The position numbers were made by a program, and so were the translations under genes. Shown here piece by piece: positions 8,429 through 17,410 of a stretch of 64,000 nt of DNA. Numbering within the stretch: the first letter of the stretch is position 1; the number at the start of each line of letters is the position of its first letter. The DNA is from PALSA-188 sp963720075 (GTDB lineage: Bacteria > Acidobacteriota > Terriglobia > Terriglobales > Acidobacteriaceae): the NCBI GenBank assembly GCA_963720075.1, contig CAVREG010000019.1, forward strand, positions 1,116,001 to 1,180,000. Direction: 5' to 3'. Under the pieces are notes generated by a model. The model ran no database searches, had not been told where the DNA came from, and saw only the letters and a program-made list of their open reading frames with translations.

Positions 8429-8758
8429 ATGAGCCAATCAATCGTGAATCTTGCGGAGATGAAGTGTGCATGCAAACGCTTGCTAGCCAGGATGTCAGAC
8501 GAATACGACTTGGGCAACCAGTCTGTGACTTTCATCGCTGATCGAGACAGCATTCAGATTCAAATCGGCGGTTCCTCGGAAATGGTTTCAGCAGAGGTTC
8601 TGCAGACAGGACGCGAATCAATCCCATGTTCGCTATTCTGGGAAATGGCCCAAACGCTTCGGTTCTATCGAAAGAAAAAGGTTGAGATCACAGTCTCGGA
8701 GGGCGAGTTGAAACTTGAACGAATGGTTTTCCGTCAGTTAGCGCACCCAGCGTCATAA
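8429..8758 (+). CDS. Small unknown protein, possible single-domain sliding-clamp-like fold (paralogue 1)
   Basis: A 109-residue protein with a GGGAGA ribosome site before ATG 8429. A full paralogue lies at 17411. I know no family name. The strand pattern (SVTFIADRDSIQIQI, VSAEVL, GRESIPCSLFWEMAQTLRF, KKVEITVSEGELKLE) resembles one domain of a DnaN beta clamp: two beta runs, a Gly-x-x-x-Ile-Pro turn before a helix, and a final V-x-I-x-V...G-x-L-x-L hairpin. That likeness is inference from pattern only. There is no signal peptide. It sits between the MBL gene and a minus-strand XRE regulator. Confidence 0.6.
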   Translation: MSQSIVNLAEMKCACKRLLARMSDEYDLGNQSVTFIADRDSIQIQIGGSSEMVSAEVLQTGRESIPCSLFWEMAQTLRFYRKKKVEITVSEGELKLERMVFRQLAHPAS

Positions 8759-8851
8759 TTTATGTTTGAAGCTATTCCGCAGAATTAAAGGCAGACGCGC
8801 GTGCTTCAGGTTGTCCGATCCCAAGCCCCACGCCTAGCCGCTTCAAACCTC

Positions 8852-9085
8852 TCAGGTCTCAAAGAAACGGATTGGCTTCTGATAAATCTTAGCTAGATAT
8901 AGCAATTCAACGAAATCCACCCTTCTTTCCCCGGACTCCGATTTGGAGACGAATGATTGAGGACGTGACAACAGTTTTGCCACTTCCATTTGCGTAAGTT
9001 TTGCCGCCAATCTCGCCTGCTTCAGACGCTTCAGGAAAAGCCGGTAATCTTTGACGTAATCCTTGGTTTTCAGTGGCTGCCTCAA
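8852..9085 (-). CDS. XRE-family helix-turn-helix regulator
   Basis: A 77-residue DNA-binding protein made of one HTH_3/XRE domain: RLKQARLAAKLTQMEVAKLL is the first half and RPQSFVSKSESGERRVDFVEL carries the recognition helix and the conserved E-x-G-x-R turn. Short XRE proteins of this kind repress their own or nearby operons, or act as antitoxins. No toxin partner is adjacent. It converges with the clamp-like gene and is divergent to the FG-GAP lipoprotein gene, which it could control. Confidence 0.8.
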   Translation of the reverse strand: MRQPLKTKDYVKDYRLFLKRLKQARLAAKLTQMEVAKLLSRPQSFVSKSESGERRVDFVELLYLAKIYQKPIRFFET

Positions 9086-9262
9086 TGACTACAAGGCAGC
9101 TTTTACAATCCTGTAATGGAATATCCCAAAATCGAATACCAAAAGGTGTACAATCGCGTTTCCTACCCCGGCTCTTCAACCGATTGAGGGCTGTAGTAAG
9201 TTGCTGTAGTAAGTTAAGGTCCCAATTTAGTTCCCGATGCACATTGTTCAGGAGTTTGAGGC

Positions 9263-11095
9263 ATGAGGCCTTCAGGAAGTCTGTTCTTTGCACATTTAGC
9301 TATGATTCTGTCACTGGGCCTGTCAGGATGCGGGGGCGGCGGCGCTAGTACGACATCCGAGAATGCACAAATCCTCAGTCTCGCTGGCAATTGGCAGGCC
9401 AGCACCATTTCCAACTTAGGCTACAACACTCTTCTATCTGGAACTCTGGTTCAAACCGGCTCCCAAATCTCCGGAACTCTCAACATTAGCGGGTCACCGT
9501 GCGCTACATCGGGAACCTTGACGGGCACCATAAACAATTCGAGCGTAACGATGGTGTTGACCGAGGGCATCCAAAACGTTTCTCTGCAAGGTGCAGTAGC
9601 TCCAGATGGAAACTCGATAACTGGAACCTATCAAACTCCCGTGGGTGGCTGTACGAATGGAGACTCGGGAACTTTCAGCGCTACGAGGAATGCTGTAATA
9701 GCTCCGCCGCCGACTGTAACTGCGGTTAGCGTTTCCTGCTCCCCAGCGGCGATTCAGGTGAATCAGACATCGAAGTGTTCAGTGATAGTAAGTGGAGGTG
9801 GCAACTTCAGTTCTTCTGTTACATGGTCCGTTGATAACGGCTCTATCGATCAGAATGGCAACTACACGGCTCCAGCCACTCCGACGACCGCAACGATAAC
9901 TGCTACGTCCGTCCAAGACAAGACTAAGTCGGGTTTGGCTTCGGTAACCATTACACCGCAAACTTCGGCCTGGGACGGCGGACCAAGTCCCACCATCCCA
10001 ATCACCAGTCAATGTTTCAGCGGTGACTTTAATGGCGACAAGAAAACCGATGTAGCTTGTTACACCGGGGGTGGCAGCTGGACCGTCGCGCTGTCGACAG
10101 GAAGCGGGTGGAATTCCGAGGTCTGGAATGGCGGTCCCGGACCAGCATTGCCTGTAACCGATCAATGTGTGACCGGGGATTTCAATGGAGATGGGAAAAC
10201 TGATTTGGCTTGCTATACCGGCAACACGGGCAGCTGGAATATTGCTCTTTCCACAGGGACCGGCTGGCAATCAGAGTTCTGGAACGGTGGCCCACTTCTT
10301 GTAGATGAATGGAACGTAGTGCCTGTCCCCGGTCAATGCTTTGCTGCAGACTTCAACGGCGACGGCAAGACGGATCTGGCTTGCTCTGATGGCGTCGATG
10401 GGACTTGGAGTGTCGCTCTTTCAACCGGTAGCGGCTGGAACACAGAATCTTGGAGCGGTGGTCCGGTTGTGCCACTACCTATGACGCAGCAGTGTCTGAC
10501 CGGTGACATGAATGGAGACGGCAAGGCTGATCTGGCTTGCTGGACGGGCGAAGGAGGCGGCTGGGCCGTTGCGCTTTCTACTGGTACTTCCTGGAATGCC
10601 TCAATCTGGAGTGGAGGCCCTATTCCTGTCGATGAATGGAATGTGATACCTGTTCCAAATCAATGCTTCGCAGCAGATTTCAATGGAGATAAAAAGACAG
10701 ATATCGTGTGTTCCGACGGCACGAACAGTATTTGGAATGTGAGCCTGTCAACCGGTAGCGGCTGGAACACAGAATCTTGGAGCGGTGGTCCGGTTGTGCC
10801 GTTGCCTATGACGCAGCAGTGTCTGACCGGTGACATGAATGGAGACGGCAAGGCTGATCTGGCTTGCTGGACGGGCGAAGGAGGCGGCTGGGCCGTTGCG
10901 CTTTCTACTGGTACTTCCTGGAATGCCTCAATCTGGAGTGGAGGCCCTATTCCTGTCGATGAATGGAATGTGATACCTGTTCCAAATCAATGCTTCGCAG
11001 CAGATTTCAACGCCGACGGACTTACCGATCTGGCTTGCTACTCAGGAAGCGGCGGGAATTGGAACGTTGCTTTGTCAACGGGCACCGGCTGGTAG
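9263..11095 (+). CDS. Secreted FG-GAP/VCBS-repeat lipoprotein
   Basis: The 610-residue protein begins with a lipoprotein signal ending in lipobox LSGC (Cys about residue 23), with a GGAG ribosome site before ATG 9263. An acidobacterial beta domain follows (about 40-145, GNWQAS...GTLTGTINN), then an Ig-like/BIG domain (about 150-233), then seven FG-GAP-like units whose DFNGDGKTDLAC segments form DxDxDGxxD calcium loops. Such repeats usually build surface beta-propellers for binding. Units 4-5 and 6-7 are almost identical in DNA, from a recent 327-bp duplication. The N-terminal beta domain is related to that of the lipoprotein at 41874. Its function is probably surface binding or structural. 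Confidence 0.85.
   Translation: MRPSGSLFFAHLAMILSLGLSGCGGGGASTTSENAQILSLAGNWQASTISNLGYNTLLSGTLVQTGSQISGTLNISGSPCATSGTLTGTINNSSVTMVLTEGIQNVSLQGAVAPDGNSITGTYQTPVGGCTNGDSGTFSATRNAVIAPPPTVTAVSVSCSPAAIQVNQTSKCSVIVSGGGNFSSSVTWSVDNGSIDQNGNYTAPATPTTATITATSVQDKTKSGLASVTITPQTSAWDGGPSPTIPITSQCFSGDFNGDKKTDVACYTGGGSWTVALSTGSGWNSEVWNGGPGPALPVTDQCVTGDFNGDGKTDLACYTGNTGSWNIALSTGTGWQSEFWNGGPLLVDEWNVVPVPGQCFAADFNGDGKTDLACSDGVDGTWSVALSTGSGWNTESWSGGPVVPLPMTQQCLTGDMNGDGKADLACWTGEGGGWAVALSTGTSWNASIWSGGPIPVDEWNVIPVPNQCFAADFNGDKKTDIVCSDGTNSIWNVSLSTGSGWNTESWSGGPVVPLPMTQQCLTGDMNGDGKADLACWTGEGGGWAVALSTGTSWNASIWSGGPIPVDEWNVIPVPNQCFAADFNADGLTDLACYSGSGGNWNVALSTGTGW
10421..11010 (+). repeat. 327-bp tandem duplication inside the FG-GAP gene
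   Basis: Positions 10421-10683 recur at 10748-11010, offset by 327 bp (109 codons, in frame), with only a handful of differences. The duplication adds two FG-GAP units, so the repeat number may vary between strains. Confidence 0.85.
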
Positions 11096-11607
11096 TTTGT
11101 TCATCTGTGGCATCCCCCCGTTTAGCCCTTTTCGAAATCCTTCAAAACAGCAACAAAAAATGCTGTGACGTTGCCGTATCCAAGCGTTTGTGCTTCAGTG
11201 GCACTTTCCCCCACCGTCCTTCCCGTCATTCGCCTAGTGCCTTACAAGCCCAACTATTCCCCGTATCTGAGCATCTGCAAACGTCAAACTTTGAGCCCCG
11301 AATTAGGAATTTACACAAGTTTCAGATCCGTAAGCGGAACTCTTGAAATGACACGAATCGTGTCTGTTCCGCGACCTGATGGACAAGCAGATAAATGTAG
11401 AAGAATTCATGTTTGAAGGTGGGAGCTGTTTGTATCGTTTTGCGTCCAGCAGTTGTCCGCCTTGCGAGTGTAGAAGAGCTCGATGGCGTCAGCCAGGATC
11501 TTTTCGCGGTGCTACATTCCAGCCGCGTAGTAGTGACTCCACCAGCGGATATAGAATATCAAGACATTCGCTAAAGCAGCCACGCGTGCTGCAATTGCAA
11601 GTCGAGT
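11096..11607. other. Intergenic region with module repeat copy 2
   Basis: Apart from the repeat at 11155-11270 nothing definite is seen. Frames in this 510-bp gap have odd composition and no ribosome site. The promoter of the three-gene restriction unit should lie in its right half. Confidence 0.4.
11155..11270 (+). repeat. Module repeat, copy 2
   Basis: Starts AAAAAATGCTGTGACGTTGC, about 60 bp after the lipoprotein stop. It keeps the TTCAGTGGCACTTTCCC and CCGTCATTCGCCTAGTGCC blocks but is the most diverged copy at its 3' end (TTACAAGCCCAAC in place of the usual TATAAACCC block). Confidence 0.8.
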
Positions 11608-12264
11608 ATGAATTTAATCAAGTCCAAGAGGCGCGTTGCAGACCACGGGGAGGTATTCACGCCTCAGTGGCTTGTCGAAAACATGCTTGACCTGGTAAAG
11701 GGAGAAACCGAGCGCATTGACTCTCGTTTCCTAGAACCTGCTTGCGGAAGCGGGAACTTCCTGGTCCCTGTCCTTCAGCGCAAGTTGGCCGCCGTAGAAG
11801 CTAAGTTCGGCAAGTCCGACTTTGAGAGGCGGCATTACGCCCTGTTAGCGGTGATGTGCGCCTACGGGATTGAAATCTTGGCAGATAATATCGCTGAGTG
11901 CCGCTCGAATATGCTAGAGGTCTTCGCGGAGTATCTGAATCTGGATGAGAGGGATGATCTCTATCGGGCCGCTTTCTATGTCTTGTCGCAGAACCTCGTG
12001 CACGGCGACGCGCTGACGATGCGTACGCATGACAGCCAGCCCATCACTTTTGCCGAATGGGGATACCTCGGCAAGGGCAAATTCCAGCGGCGAGACTTCC
12101 GCTTGGATGCGCTTACGCAAATGTCGTCCTTCAGCCAGGAAGGCTCGCTCTTCGCTTATCTCGGTAAGCATGAGGTCTTCACTCCGCTTAAGGAATATCC
12201 GCCGATGACTGCGCGAGAGCTTGCTTGCTCGCCGTTGGACCATGGCTTGGTGGAGGCCATATGA
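11608..12264 (+). CDS. N6-adenine DNA methylase subunit with SAM site only
   Basis: The 218-residue protein has GEVFTPQWLVENMLD (about residues 15-29), typical of N6-adenine methylases of restriction systems, and an intact SAM motif I FLEPACGSGNFLVPVL (about 42-57), but it ends without the catalytic (N/D)PPY motif. The next gene has that motif with a changed SAM site. The two overlap by four bases (ATGA) and probably form a two-chain enzyme or two specialised subunits. The residue differences are visible; the joint action is inference. This is the first gene of a three-gene restriction operon. Confidence 0.85.
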   Translation: MNLIKSKRRVADHGEVFTPQWLVENMLDLVKGETERIDSRFLEPACGSGNFLVPVLQRKLAAVEAKFGKSDFERRHYALLAVMCAYGIEILADNIAECRSNMLEVFAEYLNLDERDDLYRAAFYVLSQNLVHGDALTMRTHDSQPITFAEWGYLGKGKFQRRDFRLDALTQMSSFSQEGSLFAYLGKHEVFTPLKEYPPMTARELACSPLDHGLVEAI

Positions 12265-13865
12265 GCGGTCAGGCGAGCTTCACGCTTCGCGGGCGCAACC
12301 CGGACGTTCTGACCTGCATAGCCAATCTTTCCAACGACGAAGTGTTCACACCGCCTGAGTTTGCCAATCGGATGCTCGATACTCTGGCAGAGACCTGGGC
12401 GGCGAACAATCGCGAAACTGACCTTTGGGCGGATAGTTCAGTGAGGTTCCTTGACCCTTGTACGAAGTCTGGCGTGTTCCTGCGGGAGATCGCGAGCCGC
12501 CTCACCAGGGGGCTGGCGTCCGAAATTCCTGATCTTCAAAAGCGCGTCGATCATATCCTCACCAAGCAGGTGTTCGGTATCGGCATCACCTATCTCACCA
12601 GCCTGTTGGCGCGGCGCAGCGTGTATTGCTCGAAGCACGCTAACGGCCCACACTCCATCGCCAAGGACTTCGCCAGCGATGCAGGCAACATCTGGTTTGA
12701 GCGCACCGAGCACACATGGGCGCAAGGCAGGTGCAAATTCTGCGGCGCAAGCCAGAACACGTTCGATCGTGGCGAAGAGCTTGAGACTCACGCCTATGCG
12801 TTCATTCACACCAACGACATCAAGGCTCGAGTAGCTGAGGTGTTTGGAGGCAACATGCAGTTTGACGTCATCATTGGCAACCCGCCGTACCAGCTAGATG
12901 ATGGGGGATACGGCACGAGCGCAGCGCCGATTTATCAACTGTTCGTGGAGAAGGCACTTGACCTTGATCCGCGCTACGCGGTCTTTGTGACGCCTTCGCG
13001 CTGGATGGCTGGGGGCAAGGGGCTCGACAAGTTTCGTGAACGGATGCTCACCGACAAGCGGATGCGAAGCATCGCGGACTATCCGAAGCTTTACGAGGGT
13101 TTTCCTGGCGTAAAGATTCGCGGTGGCATTTCGTATTTCCTATGGGATCGCGAGCACAACGGGCCGTGCGAGGTGCAGACGATCTGGGATGGGCAACCGA
13201 CCGGTCCCGCTGTTGCGCGTCATCTTGATGCGTATGACATCCTCGTGCGGCGCAATGAGGCGGTGCCGATCTTGGAGAAGATCAAGGCTAGAGGTGAGCC
13301 CACGCTTGATGGTCGCGTGTCCAGCCAAAAGCCGTTTGGCCTTCGTACGTTCTTCCATGGCAAACCTGATCCCAAACGCCTGAAAAATCCCGTGAAGCTT
13401 TTCGGATCGCAGAAGATTAGTTGGGTTGAGCGCTCTGCAATACCGACGAACGCAGCATGGATCGACAAGTGGAAGGTCTTGATGACCCGAGTACAGGGCA
13501 CCAGCGCGGCAGTCGAGACCAAGTTCCTTAGCAAGCCGATCATCGCCGAGCCCGGAACTGCTTGCACCGAGAGTTACGTCGTCGCCGGCCTCTTCGACAA
13601 CGAAGTTGAGGCGAAGCATTACGGGGACTACCTGCGTACACGTTTCGCTCGCTTTCTTGTTTCGCTCCGCAAGTCCACCCAAGACGCGCCGAAGAATGTC
13701 TATGGCTTCATCCCAGATCTGCCACTAAACAAACAATGGACGGACGCCATGCTCTACAAGCGATACGGATTGACTGTCGTTGAGATCGCGTTCATCGAGT
13801 CTCAGGTCGCCGAGCACGATAGCGAGTTGTTCGATGAGATCGCTGCGGAGGAGATCGATGGGTGA
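12261..13865 (+). CDS. Eco57I-type N6-adenine methylase subunit with NPPY motif
   Basis: A 534-residue protein starting at ATG 12261, inside the upstream stop (ATGA), with a TGGAGG ribosome site; an upstream ATG at 12225 lacks this. It has DEVFTPPEFANRMLD near the start, a degenerate SAM motif FLDPCTKSGVFLREI (about residues 65-79), a Cys-rich insert with CKFCG, and the catalytic GNPPYQL (about 211-217) for adenine methylation. The C-terminal half should contain target recognition. It overlaps the helicase gene by four bases (GTGA). The altered motif I beside an intact motif IV complements the preceding subunit. Confidence 0.88.
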   Translation: MSGQASFTLRGRNPDVLTCIANLSNDEVFTPPEFANRMLDTLAETWAANNRETDLWADSSVRFLDPCTKSGVFLREIASRLTRGLASEIPDLQKRVDHILTKQVFGIGITYLTSLLARRSVYCSKHANGPHSIAKDFASDAGNIWFERTEHTWAQGRCKFCGASQNTFDRGEELETHAYAFIHTNDIKARVAEVFGGNMQFDVIIGNPPYQLDDGGYGTSAAPIYQLFVEKALDLDPRYAVFVTPSRWMAGGKGLDKFRERMLTDKRMRSIADYPKLYEGFPGVKIRGGISYFLWDREHNGPCEVQTIWDGQPTGPAVARHLDAYDILVRRNEAVPILEKIKARGEPTLDGRVSSQKPFGLRTFFHGKPDPKRLKNPVKLFGSQKISWVERSAIPTNAAWIDKWKVLMTRVQGTSAAVETKFLSKPIIAEPGTACTESYVVAGLFDNEVEAKHYGDYLRTRFARFLVSLRKSTQDAPKNVYGFIPDLPLNKQWTDAMLYKRYGLTVVEIAFIESQVAEHDSELFDEIAAEEIDG

Positions 13866-16393
13866 GTAGGGACATCGAGGAGATCCTTGCGCCGAAGCCG
13901 GAGGCTCGGCCGCGCATCTATGCCTATTCGATCAACGACAAGGCGCACGCGGGTCTCCTAAAGGTTGGGCAAACGACACGCGATGTGAAACAACGCATCG
14001 CGGAACAACTCAAGACCGCTGCCATCAAGAATTTCAAGATTGAACTGGATGAATCTGCCGAGCGGGACGATGGCACGATCTTCAGTGACCACGAGGTGCG
14101 CGCGGCACTCGTTAGGAAGAAGTTCTCGAACCCCGAACTGGAATGGGTACGCTGCTCCCTCCAGGACCTAAAGACCGTGCTCGCCGAAATACGCACGGGG
14201 CGGCGCTTCACCGGCACGCATAGCGAACAATTTCAGATGCGCCGCGAACAGGCCGAAGCGGTGAAGGTGACGCATGCCTACTTCCATTCGCGCTGGGAGG
14301 AAGACATGCACGCGGTCCCGCGCTTCTTGTGGAATGCGAAGATGCGCTTCGGCAAGACCTTCACTACATACCAACTCGCTAGGAAGCTTGGCGCGAAGCG
14401 TGTGCTTGTGGTGACCTTCAAGCCTGCGGTGGAGGATGCGTGGCAAACGGACCTCGAAGGTCATGTGGATTTCGACGGCTGGCAGTACCTCTCGCGCAAT
14501 TCCGACCTTGATCCTACGGAAACCAATCCACGGAAGCCGGTCGTCTATTTCGGCTCTTTTCAAGACCTCCTCGGGCGCGACAAGACGGGAAACATCAAGC
14601 CGAAGAATGAATGGCTGCACACGGTGAATTGGGATCTCGTGGTATTTGACGAGTACCACTTCGGCGCGTGGCGGGATACTGCGAAGGAACTGTTTGAGGG
14701 CGAGGAAGAAGCCGTCGCGAAGAAGGAGCTCAAATACGTCGCCGACCTCGAAGATGTGAACGAAGACCTCGCAGTGCTTTCGGAAAAGGAAGTCGAGTTC
14801 CTCCCGATCACGACCAAGGCCTATCTCTACCTGTCCGGCACACCATTCAAGGCCCTGGCCACAGGTGAGTTTATCGAAGAACAAATCTTCAACTGGACCT
14901 ATACCGACGAACAGCGCGCCAAGGAAGATTTCGCCGTCAAGACCCCTGGCAAGTGGAACCCTTATGGTGCTCTGCCGCAGATGCGTCTGCTTACCTACCA
15001 GATGCCGCACGAACTGCTGACGGTCGCGAGCGCCGGGGAGTTCGACGAGTTCGACCTCAACGAGTTCTTTGCGGCTGCGGGCACGGCAAAAGGCGCGCAG
15101 TTCAAACACAAGAGTGACGTACAAAAGTGGCTTGACATCATCCGCGGACAACACATGCCGAAGGAGGTCGAAGGCCTCAAAACGGGCTCGCCGCCACCGT
15201 TCCCTTATTCGGATGTGCGGCTGCTCCCGTACCTGCAACACTCGTTCTGGTTTCTGCCAAATGTGGCGGCATGTCGGGCGATGGCGAACCTGCTGGCCGA
15301 GAAGCACAACATCTTCTGGCACGAGTACGAGGTTGTTGTAGCGGCTGGTGCGTCTGCCGGTATTGGCCTGGATGCACTGCCGCCTGTGCGCGAGGCAATC
15401 GGGAGCGGATTCGACACCAAGACAATCTCGTTGTCATGCGGCAAACTCACCACTGGCATAACCGTGCCGCAGTGGTCTTCGATCCTGATGCTACGAAATC
15501 TGAAAAGCCCTGAGACTTACTTTCAAGCTGCCTTCCGCGTGCAGTCCCCGTGGTCTATCAAGAACCCGAACGGTGACAAGCCGAACGAGGAAGAAATCCT
15601 CAAACCCGTGTGCTTCGTGTTTGACTTTGCCCCAACGCGGGCGCTCCGTCAGCTCTCCGAATACGGCATAGGACTCTCGCCCAACGAATCGAATCCAGAG
15701 AACGCGGTCAGGGATCTCGTGTCGTTCCTGCCGGTGCTGGCCTACGACGGCGCGAATATGACTCAGATCGATGCGGGCGGCATCCTGGACATCGCGATGG
15801 CGGGCACCTCAGCTACTCTGCTGGCCCGCAAGTGGGAGAGCGCCCTTTTGGTGAACGTGGACAACGATACGCTGCGCCGAATCCTGGATAATGCCGAGGC
15901 GATGGCTGCTGTAGAGCGCATTGAGGGCTGGCGTTCGCTGGGCGACAACATCATCGAGACCATCATCAACAAGAGCGAGAAGGTCAAGGAGCTCAAGAAC
16001 AAGGCCAAAGAAAAGGAACTGACTGACAAACAGACGAAGCAGCTCACCGAAGAGGAGCGGGAATACAAGTCCAAGCGCAAGCTCGTGCAAGAAAAGCTGA
16101 TCAAGTTCGCTACACGCATCCCTGCGTTCATGTACCTGACCGATTTTCGCGAGAACACACTGCAAGACGTGATCACTAAATTGGAACCGGATTTGTTTTT
16201 GGCCGTTACCGGCCTGACGGTGAAGGACTTCCATCTGCTCGTGAACCTCAAAGTCTTCAATACCGAGCAGATGAACCAGGCGGTGTTTGCGTTCCGTCGC
16301 TATGAGGATGCCTCGCTACGGTACACGGGCATCGAGAGCCACGAAGGGCTCACACATTATGGGCTTTATGACACCGTGGTCGGAATAGGGTAG
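13862..16393 (+). CDS. Restriction helicase with N-terminal T5orf172/GIY-YIG nuclease domain
   Basis: 843 residues, starting with GTG 13862, which overlaps the methylase stop; an ATG four bases earlier hits a stop at once. The N-terminus (about residues 17-105: IYAYSINDK, LLKVGQTTRDVKQRI, then FSDHEVRAAL) matches T5orf172/GIY-YIG nucleases. An SF2 helicase follows: Walker A KMRFGKTFT (about 162-170), DEYH box VFDEYHFGAW (about 262-271), and motif III YLSGTPFKAL (about 328-337). A Lys/Glu-rich coiled segment lies near 700-740. Joined to the two methylase subunits, it should be the DNA-translocating restriction subunit that cuts unmodified DNA. Confidence 0.85.
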   Translation: MSRDIEEILAPKPEARPRIYAYSINDKAHAGLLKVGQTTRDVKQRIAEQLKTAAIKNFKIELDESAERDDGTIFSDHEVRAALVRKKFSNPELEWVRCSLQDLKTVLAEIRTGRRFTGTHSEQFQMRREQAEAVKVTHAYFHSRWEEDMHAVPRFLWNAKMRFGKTFTTYQLARKLGAKRVLVVTFKPAVEDAWQTDLEGHVDFDGWQYLSRNSDLDPTETNPRKPVVYFGSFQDLLGRDKTGNIKPKNEWLHTVNWDLVVFDEYHFGAWRDTAKELFEGEEEAVAKKELKYVADLEDVNEDLAVLSEKEVEFLPITTKAYLYLSGTPFKALATGEFIEEQIFNWTYTDEQRAKEDFAVKTPGKWNPYGALPQMRLLTYQMPHELLTVASAGEFDEFDLNEFFAAAGTAKGAQFKHKSDVQKWLDIIRGQHMPKEVEGLKTGSPPPFPYSDVRLLPYLQHSFWFLPNVAACRAMANLLAEKHNIFWHEYEVVVAAGASAGIGLDALPPVREAIGSGFDTKTISLSCGKLTTGITVPQWSSILMLRNLKSPETYFQAAFRVQSPWSIKNPNGDKPNEEEILKPVCFVFDFAPTRALRQLSEYGIGLSPNESNPENAVRDLVSFLPVLAYDGANMTQIDAGGILDIAMAGTSATLLARKWESALLVNVDNDTLRRILDNAEAMAAVERIEGWRSLGDNIIETIINKSEKVKELKNKAKEKELTDKQTKQLTEEEREYKSKRKLVQEKLIKFATRIPAFMYLTDFRENTLQDVITKLEPDLFLAVTGLTVKDFHLLVNLKVFNTEQMNQAVFAFRRYEDASLRYTGIESHEGLTHYGLYDTVVGIG

Positions 16394-16417
16394 GGCGGCG
16401 AGTGTGAACCGAGGAAT

Positions 16418-16535
16418 CAAAAAATGCTGTGACGTTGCCGTATACCAGCATTCTTGTTTCAGTGGCACTTTCCCTCACCTCTCTTGCCGCCATTCCCCTA
16501 GTGACGTATAAACCCGGCTAGTTCCCGTAACTCAG
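16418..16535 (+). repeat. Module repeat, copy 3
   Basis: Starts 25 bp after the helicase stop. It has a perfect AATGCTG/CAGCATT stem around TGACGTTGCCGTATAC, then TTTCAGTGGCACTTTCCC, then CCCTAGTGACGTATAAACCC and GGCTAGTTC. Confidence 0.85.
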
Positions 16536-16732
16536 CCCCACCATACGGTCCGATTTTTCTGTTCCGCGGGAAACGCGAATGAGTAAGGAAAAAACCTCTT
16601 CTTTCTCCTCCCGCGGTAAAGATGGGTACCCCTCGACCCAGTCTGGAGATAGGGTGATCTCGTCGCCTTAATTTGAAAACGCAAACGAGTAGTCTAGACT
16701 TCCTCGTTAGTAGCATGAGAATTGAGAGGGCC

Positions 16733-17209
16733 ATGGCGACTCTTCACGAACAATACGATCTTCAGCGGTTCTTGGGTGCCCAACATCATGTCTTCGAGGA
16801 AGTATGCAATGAATTACGCACAGGGCAGAAACATGGCCATTGGATGTGGTTCATTTTCCCTCAGCTTCATGCCTTGGGACGAAGCAGCATGGCGATTAAA
16901 TTCGGAATCTCCTCTCTAGAAGAAGCCGAAGCGTATTTGAAACATCCGATTCTCGGAGAGCGGTTAAGAAAATGCACTGAGCTTGTGAACCTCGTGAAGG
17001 ACCGAACGATCGAACAGATTTTCGGCTATCCGGATAACCTCAAGTTTCATTCTTCAATGAGTCTCTTCGCTAGGACCGCATTAGAAAATCAGATCTTCAA
17101 AGACGCTCTCGAAAAGTACTTTGAAGGAAAACTCGATGCCCTAACTATCGAGCGACTTAATTACCGGCAACATCCGCTCTCCAAGATCAATCCAAAAGCG
17201 CTTGCTTGA
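16733..17209 (+). CDS. DUF1810 family protein
   Basis: The 158-residue protein is a full-length DUF1810 member: LQRFLGAQHHVFEEVCNELR, then KHGHWMWFIFPQLHALGRSS, the signature of the family, and a helical remainder (YLKHPILGERLRKCTEL, DNLKFHSSMSLFA). Its function is unknown; the fold is thought to be helical and cytoplasmic. ATG 16733 has GAGAGG just upstream and gives the family's normal N-terminus, so the earlier in-frame starts are unlikely. It opens the third repeat-bounded module. Confidence 0.9.
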   Translation: MATLHEQYDLQRFLGAQHHVFEEVCNELRTGQKHGHWMWFIFPQLHALGRSSMAIKFGISSLEEAEAYLKHPILGERLRKCTELVNLVKDRTIEQIFGYPDNLKFHSSMSLFARTALENQIFKDALEKYFEGKLDALTIERLNYRQHPLSKINPKALA

Positions 17210-17230
17210 TGCATAGTGATTAATCGAGCG

Positions 17231-17410
17231 ATGCTTCTCACAATCACTAACTCCAAAGCTCAAGCGACGGATTTGGGCTATCTGCTTCTCTCAGCCCTGT
17301 CAAAGACCAATTTCTTATTTCCCGCAGAAAATCAACTGAAAGGGGGACCATTCCGGGAAGATTGCGAATATCACGCTCCCGATCTTAAACTGCGGCGGGA
17401 GATAAGGTAA
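17231..17410 (+). pseudogene. Fragment of a Hen1-type RNA 2'-O-methyltransferase N-terminus
   Basis: The frame from ATG 17231 begins MLLTITNSKAQATDLGYLL, which closely resembles the start of bacterial Hen1, the 3'-terminal RNA ribose methyltransferase of RNA-repair operons. After about 20 residues the resemblance ends and the frame stops within 60 codons, so the rest of the roughly 460-residue enzyme is missing. It ends right before the second clamp-like gene. I read it as a gene remnant left by insertion or deletion; a short unrelated protein cannot be excluded. Confidence 0.4.

Noticed and set aside
8320..8541. 73-codon frame upstream of the first clamp-like gene
   Set aside because: Overlaps the real gene in another frame; no ribosome site or recognisable content.
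11379..11690. 103-codon plus-strand frame before the methylase operon
   Set aside because: Cys/Arg/Ser-rich composition, no ribosome site, and overlaps the methylase start in another frame.
14168..15322. Long 384-codon open frame on the minus strand
   Set aside because: It lies fully opposite the well-supported helicase gene, is Arg/His/Glu-rich in the way of antisense frames and has no recognisable domain.
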